The position numbers and the translations under genes were made by a program. The notes beneath the pieces are model-generated. The model was not told where the DNA came from, did no database searches, and was given only the letters and a program-made list of their open reading frames with translations. Source: Asticcacaulis currens (lineage in GTDB: Bacteria > Pseudomonadota > Alphaproteobacteria > Caulobacterales > Caulobacteraceae). Taken from it: a DNA stretch of 32,375 nucleotides. This document shows, one piece after another, positions 22,155 to 29,969 of this stretch; the stretch's first letter is position 1; every line of letters begins with the position of its first letter. The stretch covers positions 1-32,375 of the forward strand of contig NZ_JAQQKW010000017.1 in assembly GCF_028550395.1 (NCBI RefSeq). Direction: 5' to 3'.

Positions 22155-23237
22155 ATGACTTCGTCTTTCAGCCTTATCGTCATCGGAGGCGGCATTACCG
22201 GCCTCAGCGTCGCCCTGCGCGCACTGGATTACGGGCTGGCGGTGACCCTGATCGCCAAAGACCGGGTCGAAGATACGACCTCGGCCCTGTCGGCGGGCAT
22301 GATTGCCCCGGCGATGGAGGCTCTGACCGAACCGCAGCCGGATCTGTCCTATGCCCGCTATGTCGCGGCGCAAAAGCACTGGCCGGCCTTTGCCGCTGAT
22401 CTGGGTCTCTCGGAAATCCTTGAAATGGCGCAGCCTGCCGTCTGGGTGTGGTCGGGTGAGGCGGGGCCGTCGCCCGACGACATGATGGCGCGCTTTACCG
22501 CTCTGGGTGCCAAGGGGCAGGTGATGGCCGAAGACGACCTCGCTCGACTGGGGTTTCAGGCCCCCCTTCAGGGGATCGAGATCATCGGCGAGTGGCTGAT
22601 GGCAGCTGCGCCCGTACTGGCCTTTATGAAAACGCAGTTCGAGGCGCGCGGCGGGCGCTGGATCGACGCAGAGGTGGTGCAGGTCGCCCCCCGCAGCGTA
22701 GTTCTGTCTGACGGCACGATCTGTGAAGCCGGGCATGTGGCGGTCTGCGCGGGCTATGGTGCGGCAGCCTTTGCGGAGGCTGTGCCGTCATTGAAAGCCC
22801 TGATGCCCATCAAGGGCCATCTGCTCGACCGCGACGGGCGCAGCGACTCCGCTCTGGCCGGGCGGATGGTGCGTTCGCCCTGGGGCTACTGGGTGTTTCT
22901 GGACGGTCTGACCAAGTTTGGCGCCACCATGCAGGCGGGCCGGGCGGATGCGGCGGTGGAGCCCGGAGTCATCGACTCGCTGAAAGACAAGGCGCGCAAA
23001 TTCACGCCTTCGACCGTTGCGGCGCTTGAGGGCGTTACGCCGCGCGTCGGGGTGCGGGCGGCCACCCCCGATCACTGGCCTATGATCGGACGCGACGCCA
23101 GCGGTGTCTATGTGGCGACCGGTATGCGTCGCAATGGCTGGATATATGGCCCCTATGCGGCCAGCGTTCTGACGGCGCTGATCACCGGACAGGAACCGCC
23201 GGAAGGGGCCGAGGCCTACGCCCCACAGCGCTTTTGA
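22155..23237 (+). CDS. FAD-dependent oxidoreductase, DAO (glycine/D-amino-acid oxidase) family
   Basis: This 360-residue protein starts with the FAD-binding Rossmann motif LIVIGGGITGLSVALRAL, followed by a DAO-family core (LSAGMIAPAMEAL). The C-terminal FAD-binding segment is PDHWPMIGRDASGVYVATGM, ending RRNGWIYGP. It resembles glycine oxidase (ThiO-like) or other amine oxidases acting on secondary or primary amines, releasing hydrogen peroxide. No thiamine genes are nearby, so a ThiO role is not supported by context. AAGGA lies 8-12 nt before the ATG. It appears monocistronic, downstream of tRNA-His. Confidence 0.82.
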   Translation: MTSSFSLIVIGGGITGLSVALRALDYGLAVTLIAKDRVEDTTSALSAGMIAPAMEALTEPQPDLSYARYVAAQKHWPAFAADLGLSEILEMAQPAVWVWSGEAGPSPDDMMARFTALGAKGQVMAEDDLARLGFQAPLQGIEIIGEWLMAAAPVLAFMKTQFEARGGRWIDAEVVQVAPRSVVLSDGTICEAGHVAVCAGYGAAAFAEAVPSLKALMPIKGHLLDRDGRSDSALAGRMVRSPWGYWVFLDGLTKFGATMQAGRADAAVEPGVIDSLKDKARKFTPSTVAALEGVTPRVGVRAATPDHWPMIGRDASGVYVATGMRRNGWIYGPYAASVLTALITGQEPPEGAEAYAPQRF

Positions 23238-23248
23238 TTCACACCTCG

Positions 23249-23288
23249 TTAACCTCCATCGGGCAAAATTTGCCCATCTTTTGGTTAA
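23249..23288 (+). promoter_or_regulatory. Palindromic control region upstream of the SLT gene
   Basis: TTAACC (23249-23254) and its inverse GGTTAA (23283-23288) bracket the palindrome GGGCAAA-A-TTTGCCC (23261-23275). TTAACC resembles a half-site of the cell-cycle regulator CtrA. The arrangement ends 12 bp before the start codon. Confidence 0.4.
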
Positions 23289-23300
23289 TGCGCTCTATCC

Positions 23301-24167
23301 ATGTCCGGTCCCGCGTCCCCTGTCCCCGACTCTTCCGGCCTGTCGCCGCGAAAGCAGAGTGTGGTTACCGCCATTACGCGGGCGGCCCAGCGGACGGGTG
23401 TGGATTTTTCTTACCTGCTGAAGACCGCGCAGCGCGAAAGTTCTCTGAACCCCAATGCCAAGGCCCCGACCTCTTCGGCGGCGGGCCTGTTTCAGTTCAT
23501 TGAGCAGACATGGCTGGCCACCATCAAGAAGCACGGCGGCAAGCATGGCTATGGCGGCTATGCCGACGCCATCCGACAGGGCGGCAATGGTCAGTACTAC
23601 GTAGCCGATGCCCAGGCGCGTCAGCAGGTGCTGGGCCTGCGTTACAATCAGGACGCTGCGGCGGCCATGGCGGCTGAAATGACCGCAGGCAATGCCGCCT
23701 ATCTGAAAGGGCGCACCGGACGCAACCCGACCGCCGGTGAGCTTTATGCGGCGCATTTTCTGGGGCCGGCGGGGGCCGCTAATCTGATTGAGGCGGTGGA
23801 ACGCCGTCCGGGGGCGACCGCAGCGGCTTTGTTTCCCGCGGCGGCCAATGCCAACCGCTCGATCTTTTACCGCAATGGGGCGCCTGTCAGCGCGGCGCAG
23901 CTTATGGCCAATCTCAATTCAAAGGCCGGTGGCACCGTGCAGATGCACCTGCCGGACGAGACGGACAGCGGTATGCTGCCGGAGGGCGACAATAAGGGCT
24001 TTCTGCTGGCGCGTCTGCAACGGGTACAGTCCGAAGCGCAACTGCTGAATATCGCCTTTGGCAGCGGAGCGGGCGATCAGAGCCTGCTGTTCGCCACCCA
24101 GCTTTTGTCTGCCTTCGGGCCAGACAAGGAAGCCCGCGAAGAGGGGGGCGGCAGCGGCTTCGTCTAG
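23301..24167 (+). CDS. Transglycosylase SLT-domain protein
   Basis: This 288-residue protein has an SLT-type lysozyme-like fold in the first 165 residues. The catalytic Glu is in LLKTAQRESSLNPNAKA, followed by SSAAGLFQFIEQTWLATIKK and the active-site helix PTAGELYAAHFLGPAGAANL. It cleaves peptidoglycan glycan strands. There is no clear signal peptide, so it may be exported by another route or locally through a secretion apparatus, as for transglycosylases serving flagella or pili; Caulobacter PleA is such an enzyme, but I cannot confirm orthology. The C-terminal 100 residues are unassigned, and the stop codon is the first triplet of a palindromic repeat. No strong ribosome binding site precedes the ATG. 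Confidence 0.82.
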   Translation: MSGPASPVPDSSGLSPRKQSVVTAITRAAQRTGVDFSYLLKTAQRESSLNPNAKAPTSSAAGLFQFIEQTWLATIKKHGGKHGYGGYADAIRQGGNGQYYVADAQARQQVLGLRYNQDAAAAMAAEMTAGNAAYLKGRTGRNPTAGELYAAHFLGPAGAANLIEAVERRPGATAAALFPAAANANRSIFYRNGAPVSAAQLMANLNSKAGGTVQMHLPDETDSGMLPEGDNKGFLLARLQRVQSEAQLLNIAFGSGAGDQSLLFATQLLSAFGPDKEAREEGGGSGFV

Positions 24168-24264
24168 AGCGAATTTCGTTTAGGTTGAATCGAAATTTCG
24201 CTCTAACCTTTTGTTTTGTCGCGCATTTGATTCCGAAAACCGTTGCACACTTTTCGGAATGCGC
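24165..24264. repeat. Composite palindromic intergenic repeat
   Basis: The first hairpin is TAGAGCGAATTTCG (24165-24178) with CGAAATTTCGCTCTA (24191-24205), differing by one inserted T. The second is TTCCGAAAA (24231-24239) with TTTTCGGAA (24251-24259), plus outer GCGCA/TGCGC (24221-24225 and 24260-24264). Paired dyads of this wording resemble, from memory, dispersed palindromic repeats found between genes of many alphaproteobacteria. A T-rich stretch between the hairpins could make it act as a terminator for the upstream gene. Confidence 0.75.
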
Positions 24265-24299
24265 TCTCGCGCCTTCGGTTCCTCTAAAAAAACTACGAT

Positions 24300-26066
24300 C
24301 TAGCTGGCCGTAAGCGCGCGGCGCAGGGCGTCTTCGGATTGCGGCAGCAGCAGGGGGCGCACACCGAGGGCGCTCAGCGGCTCCGCCTGCTGACCGTCGG
24401 GCAGCAGGGCCAGAATGGTCAGGGTTTCACGCGCCTGCGTGGCGCGCAGCCGCTCCAGCCACTCCGACAGCTTCTGACGATGGCTGTCATTGTCGAGATC
24501 CTCGAACGCCCCTGTGGCGATCAGCACCGCGTCAATATCCCCCTTGGCGGCCAGCGAGACGGCGCGCGGGCGCGTGGTGGCGGTCAGGCAGCGATGACCC
24601 AGTCCTTCCAGCGTGTCACGCAATTCGACAGACCGCAGGGAGTCGTTGGAAATCAGCATGACCTTCAGACCCCTGACGGGCTTAGGGACATCCGTTTCGG
24701 GCGCGCCGACCGGGCGAGGGACAGTGGCGGTGGCGTCATAGGGCAGGTCGATCCAGAATTTCGAGCCGACGTCCGGCGTGCTCTGCGCGCCGACCTCACC
24801 ATGCATCAGCTCGGCCAGACGGCGCGACAGGTTGAGCCCCAACCCGGCCCCTGAATAGCCGGCGGAGGTGCGCGCAATCCGTTCATGCGGCAGGAAGGCG
24901 CGGTGCAGTTCATCCGCTTCCAGCCCCGGTCCCGAATCCACCACCTCCAGACGTAACCGCCCGTCTGCGGGCGGCAGCAGTTTGACCTCGACCTTGCCCT
25001 TGGGCGTGTACTGGATGGCATTGGCCAGAAGATGCGAGAGTATTTGCTCGACGCGCACCGCATCGCCGATCGCGGCACCGGTATTTTGGGATGGCGGCAG
25101 GGTCAGGGTGAGGTCCAGCCCCTTGGCATCGGCCATGTCGTGAAATCCGGCAGTGACGTGGCGGATCAGGCCCTCAAGGTCGAGCGGGCGCGGGTCCAGT
25201 ATCATCTGGCCGGAACGGGCCTCATCCTCGTCCAGCGTCGTCGTGATCAGGCCCAGCAGGTGTTCGATCTCACTGCGCGCGCTTTCGACAAAGTGGCGCG
25301 GCGCGGGGGCGCGGCTAAGGTGCGACAGGCCTTGCCCCAGGGTCTGGTCCACGCTGCGCAGGCCCGTGGCGATTTCGCGCGACAGGGTCTGCATCAGGGC
25401 CATCTGATCGCGGGTCAGGCTGTCGCGCGCCGTAAGGGCGGCTTCGCGTTCTTCCAGCGTGCGCCGCTGGGCAAAGGTAAGGTGATAGTGTTCCTGAAGG
25501 TGACGGTTCATGATCAGCCCAAGAGCCAGTGCCATGGCCAGACCGCCGGTGACCAGCCCCGTCCACTCGCCGTCGGGATGGGTGAGATTAAGCGCCAGTA
25601 TTGGGCCCGCCATGGCCAGAGGGGCCAGTGTCAGCAGAAACAGCAGGACCGGGGCGCTGAAAAAGATAATGCCGACGGCGCCGCCGGCACAGAGCGTGGC
25701 AAATACCTGCGCCGCCTGACCGCCCCCAATGCAGCTCAAGGAGGCGACGAGCAGGCTCAGCGCCCACAACGCCCCGCACAGCCATTGGCGACGCAACCGG
25801 ACATTCAGACTGTGGCGGGTCGGACATTCGTCGGTTTTCAGCGACGGCTTGAGCAGGAAGAAGGCCGCCCAGACGCAGGCGAACAGCGCGATATTCAGCG
25901 CGATTTCCAGCGGCGACATGAAATAGTTGGCGCCCCAGATGTAGGCGGGCAGCCCGGTGGCGAAAAAGCCGAGCGCATAAGGCAGCAGACGCACCTGCGC
26001 CCTAAGACCGTAATCAAGGACGATCTGGTCATCAGACAGGGCGGCGGCGGGCGTGAACTCGGACAT
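24300..26066 (-). CDS. Membrane hybrid histidine-kinase-like protein lacking phospho-acceptor residues
   Basis: This 588-residue protein has about six N-terminal membrane segments (30-190), a coiled coil (195-225), a DHp-like region, an ATP-binding HATPase domain and a C-terminal receiver-like domain (about 466-588). The H-box reads LSREIATGL where kinases have SHEIRTPL, so Arg230 replaces the phospho-accepting His. The ATPase domain looks intact: N box HLLANAIQYTPKG (Asn349), DSGPGLE and SGAGLGLNLSRRLAELMHG. The receiver has AVLIATGAFEDL in place of the phospho-Asp strand, so that acceptor is missing too. A pseudokinase or sensor-regulator is likely, comparable in principle to Caulobacter DivL. 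ATG 26066 has no clear ribosome binding site; the frame further upstream is a shadow of the DUF2336 gene. Confidence 0.82.
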   Translation of the reverse strand: MSEFTPAAALSDDQIVLDYGLRAQVRLLPYALGFFATGLPAYIWGANYFMSPLEIALNIALFACVWAAFFLLKPSLKTDECPTRHSLNVRLRRQWLCGALWALSLLVASLSCIGGGQAAQVFATLCAGGAVGIIFFSAPVLLFLLTLAPLAMAGPILALNLTHPDGEWTGLVTGGLAMALALGLIMNRHLQEHYHLTFAQRRTLEEREAALTARDSLTRDQMALMQTLSREIATGLRSVDQTLGQGLSHLSRAPAPRHFVESARSEIEHLLGLITTTLDEDEARSGQMILDPRPLDLEGLIRHVTAGFHDMADAKGLDLTLTLPPSQNTGAAIGDAVRVEQILSHLLANAIQYTPKGKVEVKLLPPADGRLRLEVVDSGPGLEADELHRAFLPHERIARTSAGYSGAGLGLNLSRRLAELMHGEVGAQSTPDVGSKFWIDLPYDATATVPRPVGAPETDVPKPVRGLKVMLISNDSLRSVELRDTLEGLGHRCLTATTRPRAVSLAAKGDIDAVLIATGAFEDLDNDSHRQKLSEWLERLRATQARETLTILALLPDGQQAEPLSALGVRPLLLPQSEDALRRALTAS

Positions 26067-26255
26067 GCACAGACTATGGCGCAAACTGATTGCGGTCCCG
26101 TTACCGAACCGGGCAGGGCTCGAAAAAATTAACTTTTGATGCGGAGTGCACCTGCCGCAGGGACTTTGGTAAGTATTCGTTAAGGGGCGGGGCGGACAAT
26201 CCGCATAAGCGCGCCGCAATGACTCGTGCGGTGCGAAATTGTCAGGACCTTTCCC

Positions 26256-27407
26256 ATGACCGCTTCGCGTAGCCTGCTTTCCGAAACGGATGTCGCCCGA
26301 CTGGTGCGCAGTGACAATGCCGATGACCGCGCCGTGGCCACGCACAAGGTGTGTCGCCTGATGGAGCGCAGCGAACTCAGCGAGGTCGAGCGCGCCGCGG
26401 CACAGGAAATCATCCGTCTGCTGGCCGACGACGCCGCCGAACTGGTGCGCAAGTCGCTGGCGGTGACGCTGCGTACCTCCAGCCTTCTGCCGCACGATGT
26501 GGCGGTGCGCCTGTCCCGTGACGTGCAATCGGTCGCCGTGCCGGTCCTCAGCTATTCCCCCGTCTTTACCGATGAGGACCTGGCCGAAATCATCCGCTCC
26601 GGCGGGCCGGTGCGTCAGATCGCGGTGGCGCGCCGCGAAACCCTGTCCGAGCCGGTGACGACCGCTCTGGCGCAGCACGGGGTGGAGGAGGCCGTGGTGA
26701 TTGCCTGCGCCAATACGCAGGCCGTCTTCAGCGACAGCGGGATGACGGCGGTTCTGGACCGCTTTGGCGACTCCGAAGTCGTGCAGAACACGCTGGTCAA
26801 TCGTCCGCACCTGCCTGTGTCCGTCACCGAAAAACTGATCCATCTGGTCAGTCAGTCGCTGAAGGAACAACTGGTGTCGCGGCATGCCATTCAGCCGGAA
26901 ACGGCGGTGCAGATTACCGAGGCGACGCAGGAACGCGCCACGCTGGATGTCGCCGACCAGACAGGCGCCAGCCGTGATCCGGCGGCTCTGGCCCGTCACC
27001 TGGTGATCGCCGGACGCATGACGCCATCCCTGATCCTGCGGGCTTTGGCGCGCGGCCATATGGTCTTTTTCGAACATGCGCTCGCCGAGTTGTCGGGCGT
27101 CCCACATGACCGCTGCTGGCTGATGGTGCATGATGCCGGGGCTCTGGGCCTGCGCGCCATCTATGATCGGGCGGGCCTGCCGGCGCGCATGTTCCAGACC
27201 TTCCGTATCGCGGTGGACACCTACCATGCGCTGGCCAGTGAAAACGCCGATCCGGACGTGATGCGCTTTCAGGCACGCATGATCGAACGCTTCCTGACGC
27301 AGGTGCCGTTCGCGCCGCGCGAAGATCTGATCTATCTCTATGAGCGTCTTGACCGCGACGCGCGTGGCCGCCGCCGGGGGGCGAAGTCCGGCCTGCAAGC
27401 CGCCTGA
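26256..27407 (+). CDS. DUF2336 family protein
   Basis: This 383-residue soluble, all-helical protein matches DUF2336 by pattern: paired helices of HEAT-like character (LVRKSLAVTLRTSSLLPHDV; VRQIAVARRETLSEPVTTAL; EEAVVIACANTQAVFSDSGM; LVNRPHLPVSVTEKLIHLVS). No catalytic motif is visible, so a scaffold or signalling adaptor role is likely but unproven. ATG 26256 with AGGA upstream is chosen over GTG 26226. It is transcribed divergently from the degenerate kinase across a 189-bp gap, which suggests a functional link. The 3' end shares a bidirectional terminator with the Mla-type operon. Confidence 0.78.
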   Translation: MTASRSLLSETDVARLVRSDNADDRAVATHKVCRLMERSELSEVERAAAQEIIRLLADDAAELVRKSLAVTLRTSSLLPHDVAVRLSRDVQSVAVPVLSYSPVFTDEDLAEIIRSGGPVRQIAVARRETLSEPVTTALAQHGVEEAVVIACANTQAVFSDSGMTAVLDRFGDSEVVQNTLVNRPHLPVSVTEKLIHLVSQSLKEQLVSRHAIQPETAVQITEATQERATLDVADQTGASRDPAALARHLVIAGRMTPSLILRALARGHMVFFEHALAELSGVPHDRCWLMVHDAGALGLRAIYDRAGLPARMFQTFRIAVDTYHALASENADPDVMRFQARMIERFLTQVPFAPREDLIYLYERLDRDARGRRRGAKSGLQAA

Positions 27408-27413
27408 CCAAAG

Positions 27414-27443
27414 AAAAAGCCCGGTCGTAAAACCGGGCTTTTT
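27414..27443. terminator. Bidirectional terminator
   Basis: AAAAAGCCCGGT (27414-27425) and ACCGGGCTTTTT (27432-27443) form a perfect 12-bp stem with a 6-nt loop, giving T runs on both strands. It ends the DUF2336 gene (plus) and the Mla-type operon (minus). Confidence 0.93.
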
Positions 27444-27445
27444 CG

Positions 27446-28126
27446 TTATTGAGCCGGGACTGTCTCTCTGGCTTTGGCTTCGGCCACCGCCGTCTCCGTA
27501 AAGCCGATTAGGTCCACCGTCACGCGCGAGGCGGCGGTTTCAAACCCTTCGATCAGCGGGGCGAGATTGCCCTTGCGCACGGCGACTTCTGAGGCGATGA
27601 ACTTTTCCGCCATCACCTGCCGGTCCTTCAGGCGGACCAGCCGGGCATCCAGCGCCACGATGACCGTCGGGCGGCGTTTGGCGTAGGCGGCTTCGAAGCG
27701 GCGGACCGTGACGTCGAGGCGGTAGTCACCGGACAAGCGTCCCTGATCGCCGAGGCGCACTTCGGGGCTGGCCTGACGGGCGAACCCTTCGGACATCAGG
27801 TCGCGGAACTGCCCCTGGGCGGTACTGGCCCAGCGGCCACCGGACACGAAGGACACCTCATTGCCTTCGGTAGTGACGATGCGGTCACCGGCCGACGCGC
27901 GCGGGAAACCGTCGAAATTAACGAAAACATCGACCGGTTTGGCGTCGGGCGAGGCGGGCGGTGCCTTGACATCGCCCTTTTCCAGCAGGGCCGGATTGAA
28001 GCGGATGCTGTAAAGCTGAACCGGTTTGACTTCGGGCAGCAGGGTGATGCAGCCGGTCAGTCCGGTGGCCAGCCCGGCGGTCAGCAGACTGAGGGCCAGA
28101 GAGCGGCGTGTGGTGCGCGTCATCAT
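27446..28126 (-). CDS. ABC-type transport auxiliary lipoprotein (PqiC/YmbA-like)
   Basis: This 226-residue lipoprotein (lipobox LTGC, Cys26) starts its mature part with ITLLPEVKPVQLYSI. It contains the family elements VFVNFDGFPRASAGDRIVTT and ISF-like strand EVSFVSGGRWASTAQGQFRD, as in ABC_trans_aux (PF03886 from memory). It is probably the outer-membrane-facing partner of the MCE protein encoded next to it, helping phospholipid transfer across the periplasm. Its ATG overlaps the mlaD stop (TAATG), and a second ATG follows at 28123. It is the last gene of the operon. Confidence 0.85.
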   Translation of the reverse strand: MMTRTTRRSLALSLLTAGLATGLTGCITLLPEVKPVQLYSIRFNPALLEKGDVKAPPASPDAKPVDVFVNFDGFPRASAGDRIVTTEGNEVSFVSGGRWASTAQGQFRDLMSEGFARQASPEVRLGDQGRLSGDYRLDVTVRRFEAAYAKRRPTVIVALDARLVRLKDRQVMAEKFIASEVAVRKGNLAPLIEGFETAASRVTVDLIGFTETAVAEAKARETVPAQ

Positions 28127-29088
28127 TACGGGTTGACCTTTCTCTCTTTGGCTTTGGGCTTGTCGAGCAGACCCTGCGGGCTGGCGCGAACCTCTTCGAC
28201 CAGATCTTCGACCGAGCGGGTCGCCTGATTGAGGTTGCGCAGGCTGTCCGACAGGGCGGGAAGGGTGGTTTCCGACACCTCATTGATCGGGCCCTGCGCC
28301 GCCTTGGACAGGTTGGCCACCTCGGTGGCCGCATTGGCCAGTTGCGCCGCCGCTTCGTCAATGCGGTTCATGGTCTGGGGCACACGATCCTTGACCAGAA
28401 CATCGGCGGAATTGGCCAGCTTCGACAGGTTTTCCGCCGCGATACCGGCCTGCACGATGGCCTCATGGGCGTCATCGAGCAGTTGCTTGCGATTTTTGAG
28501 GTCTTCGGTCACTTCGCCGATATCGCCGGTGATGTCCTCAATATTTTTCATCGTCTTGGAGAAGGCGTTGAGATTTTCGTCGGACATCAGGCGGTTGATG
28601 CGGTTCAGCGACTCATAGGCGCTTTCGATCACGCCGCCTGACCCGGCCAGCAGCTTGTCCAGCCGGCTTTCGGTCGCGCGAATGACCGGATTGGGGGCCC
28701 CAAGACCCGGCGCGCGCTTTAAAAGCGCGGCCTCTTTGGAGCCCGGCGAAATCTGAATGTAATTGAGACCGGTCACGCCCAGCGGCTCCAGCACGGCGGT
28801 GGAATCGACGCGCACAGGCGTGGTGGAATCGACGCGTACAGTGGCGATCACCTGAGCCGTATTGGCCTTCCCGAGCCGCAGTTCGCGCACCTCACCGACC
28901 TTGATGCCGTTGAAATGCACTTCGCCCCCCTCGGTCAGGCCGTTAACGGAGGAATTGAATACGACGTCGTATTCCGAATAGGTTTCGTTGAAACTGCCTT
29001 GGATCAGCCAGAAGGCAAAGACAAAGGCCGCCGCCGTGAGCACCAGCGTGATCAGTCCGACAACCGCATAATGGGCCTGTCTTTCCAT
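28126..29088 (-). CDS. mlaD: MCE-domain phospholipid-binding protein (MlaD family)
   Basis: This 320-residue protein has one N-terminal membrane anchor (about 8-30), an MCE domain (about 38-115; YDVVFNSSVNGLTEGGEVHF, FNGIKVGEVREL, LGVTGLNYIQISPG) and a long helical C-terminal region (about 140-310) that probably forms a tube-like needle or coiled coil. MCE proteins form hexameric rings that carry phospholipids between membranes. It is longer than E. coli MlaD (about 183 residues), fitting the extended alphaproteobacterial form. The ribosome binding site GAGAGGA fits. It lies 71 bp after the ATPase gene, with an intervening hairpin. Confidence 0.92.
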   Translation of the reverse strand: MERQAHYAVVGLITLVLTAAAFVFAFWLIQGSFNETYSEYDVVFNSSVNGLTEGGEVHFNGIKVGEVRELRLGKANTAQVIATVRVDSTTPVRVDSTAVLEPLGVTGLNYIQISPGSKEAALLKRAPGLGAPNPVIRATESRLDKLLAGSGGVIESAYESLNRINRLMSDENLNAFSKTMKNIEDITGDIGEVTEDLKNRKQLLDDAHEAIVQAGIAAENLSKLANSADVLVKDRVPQTMNRIDEAAAQLANAATEVANLSKAAQGPINEVSETTLPALSDSLRNLNQATRSVEDLVEEVRASPQGLLDKPKAKERKVNP

Positions 29089-29103
29089 TTACTTTCCTCT
29101 CGT

Positions 29104-29134
29104 CACGGCGCGTGTAGCGTTCAGGCTCGCCGTG
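29104..29134. repeat. Intra-operon hairpin between ATPase and MCE genes
   Basis: CACGGCG (29104-29110) and CGCCGTG (29128-29134) form a perfect 7-bp stem with a 17-nt loop. Without a T tract it is not a terminator; it could modulate stability or relative expression of the two genes. Confidence 0.4.
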
Positions 29135-29159
29135 TTGGCGTGGACACAAACTCGGCAGG

Positions 29160-29969
29160 TCATGACGCGTCTCCTGTACCCCGGCTTTGCGAAGACCGGC
29201 CGCGCGGGCCGTTGAAATACTCATGTATCCACGGGTGGTCCGACTGTTCCAGCACGCTCGGTGGGGCCTGCGCCACCACGCGCTTGTCCGCCAGCACCGC
29301 CACTTCATCGCAGATCGCGTAAAGGCTGTCGAGATCGTGGGTGATCATGAAGACGGTCAGGTTCAGACTGTCGGAAAGTTCGCGGATCAGCGCGTCGAAC
29401 GCCGCCGCTCCGATGGGGTCGAGGCCGGCGGTCGGCTCATCAAGGAACAGAAGCTCCGGATCGAGCACCAGGGCGCGCGCCAGCGCCGTGCGCTTGATCA
29501 TGCCTCCCGACAGTTCCGAAGGCCGCTTGTCGGCGGCGTCGAGCGGCAAACCTGCCAGCGCCATCTTCATCAGGCCGATTTCGCGCATCTGAGCCGGTTT
29601 CAGCCGGGCATATTCGGTTAGGGGCACACAGACATTTTCAATGACGCTGAGCGCCGAAAAGAGAGCACCGCTCTGGAACAGAACGCCAAAGCGCGACTGC
29701 ATAAGGCGCAACTGTTTCTCGTTAAGCCGGGTGATGTCCTTGCCGAACAGGTGAATAGCGCCTTTGGACGGCTTTTGCAGGCCAAGGATCGAGTTGAGCA
29801 GCACCGTCTTGCCGGTACCGGAACCGCCGACGACGCCGATCACCTTGCCGCGCTCGACCGTCAGTTCGAGATTGTCATGGACGATGTTGGAACCGAACTG
29901 GTTACGCAACCCCTCGATAACGATGGGCGGTGCGGCCGGGGTGGAGACGGGTGAGGGGGCTTCGGTCAT
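29160..29969 (-). CDS. mlaF: ABC transporter ATPase of the Mla-type system
   Basis: This 269-residue cytoplasmic ATPase energises lipid transport with the permease encoded immediately upstream. Walker A is GVVGGSGTGKT, the Q loop is GVLFQSGALFSALSVIENV, the signature is ELSGGMIKRTALARAL, Walker B is PELLFLDEPTAGLDP and the H loop is FMITHDLDSL. ALFSALSVIENVCVP matches the MlaF/Mkl subfamily. The ATG overlaps the permease stop codon (TGATG), indicating coupling. A Pro-rich N-terminal stretch of about 15 residues is an extension. The order permease-ATPase-MCE-lipoprotein supports the Mla assignment. Confidence 0.94.
   Translation of the reverse strand: MTEAPSPVSTPAAPPIVIEGLRNQFGSNIVHDNLELTVERGKVIGVVGGSGTGKTVLLNSILGLQKPSKGAIHLFGKDITRLNEKQLRLMQSRFGVLFQSGALFSALSVIENVCVPLTEYARLKPAQMREIGLMKMALAGLPLDAADKRPSELSGGMIKRTALARALVLDPELLFLDEPTAGLDPIGAAAFDALIRELSDSLNLTVFMITHDLDSLYAICDEVAVLADKRVVAQAPPSVLEQSDHPWIHEYFNGPRGRSSQSRGTGDAS

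Noticed and set aside
23261-23275. Possible sigma-54 promoter (GG...GC) before the SLT gene
   Set aside because: The distance between the GG and GC elements is 9 instead of the strict 10 bases, and the block is better described as a palindrome.
26067-27398. 444-codon N-terminal extension of the kinase-like protein
   Set aside because: This part is the exact antisense of the DUF2336 gene, lacks domain character, and the membrane domain starts naturally at the ATG at 26066.
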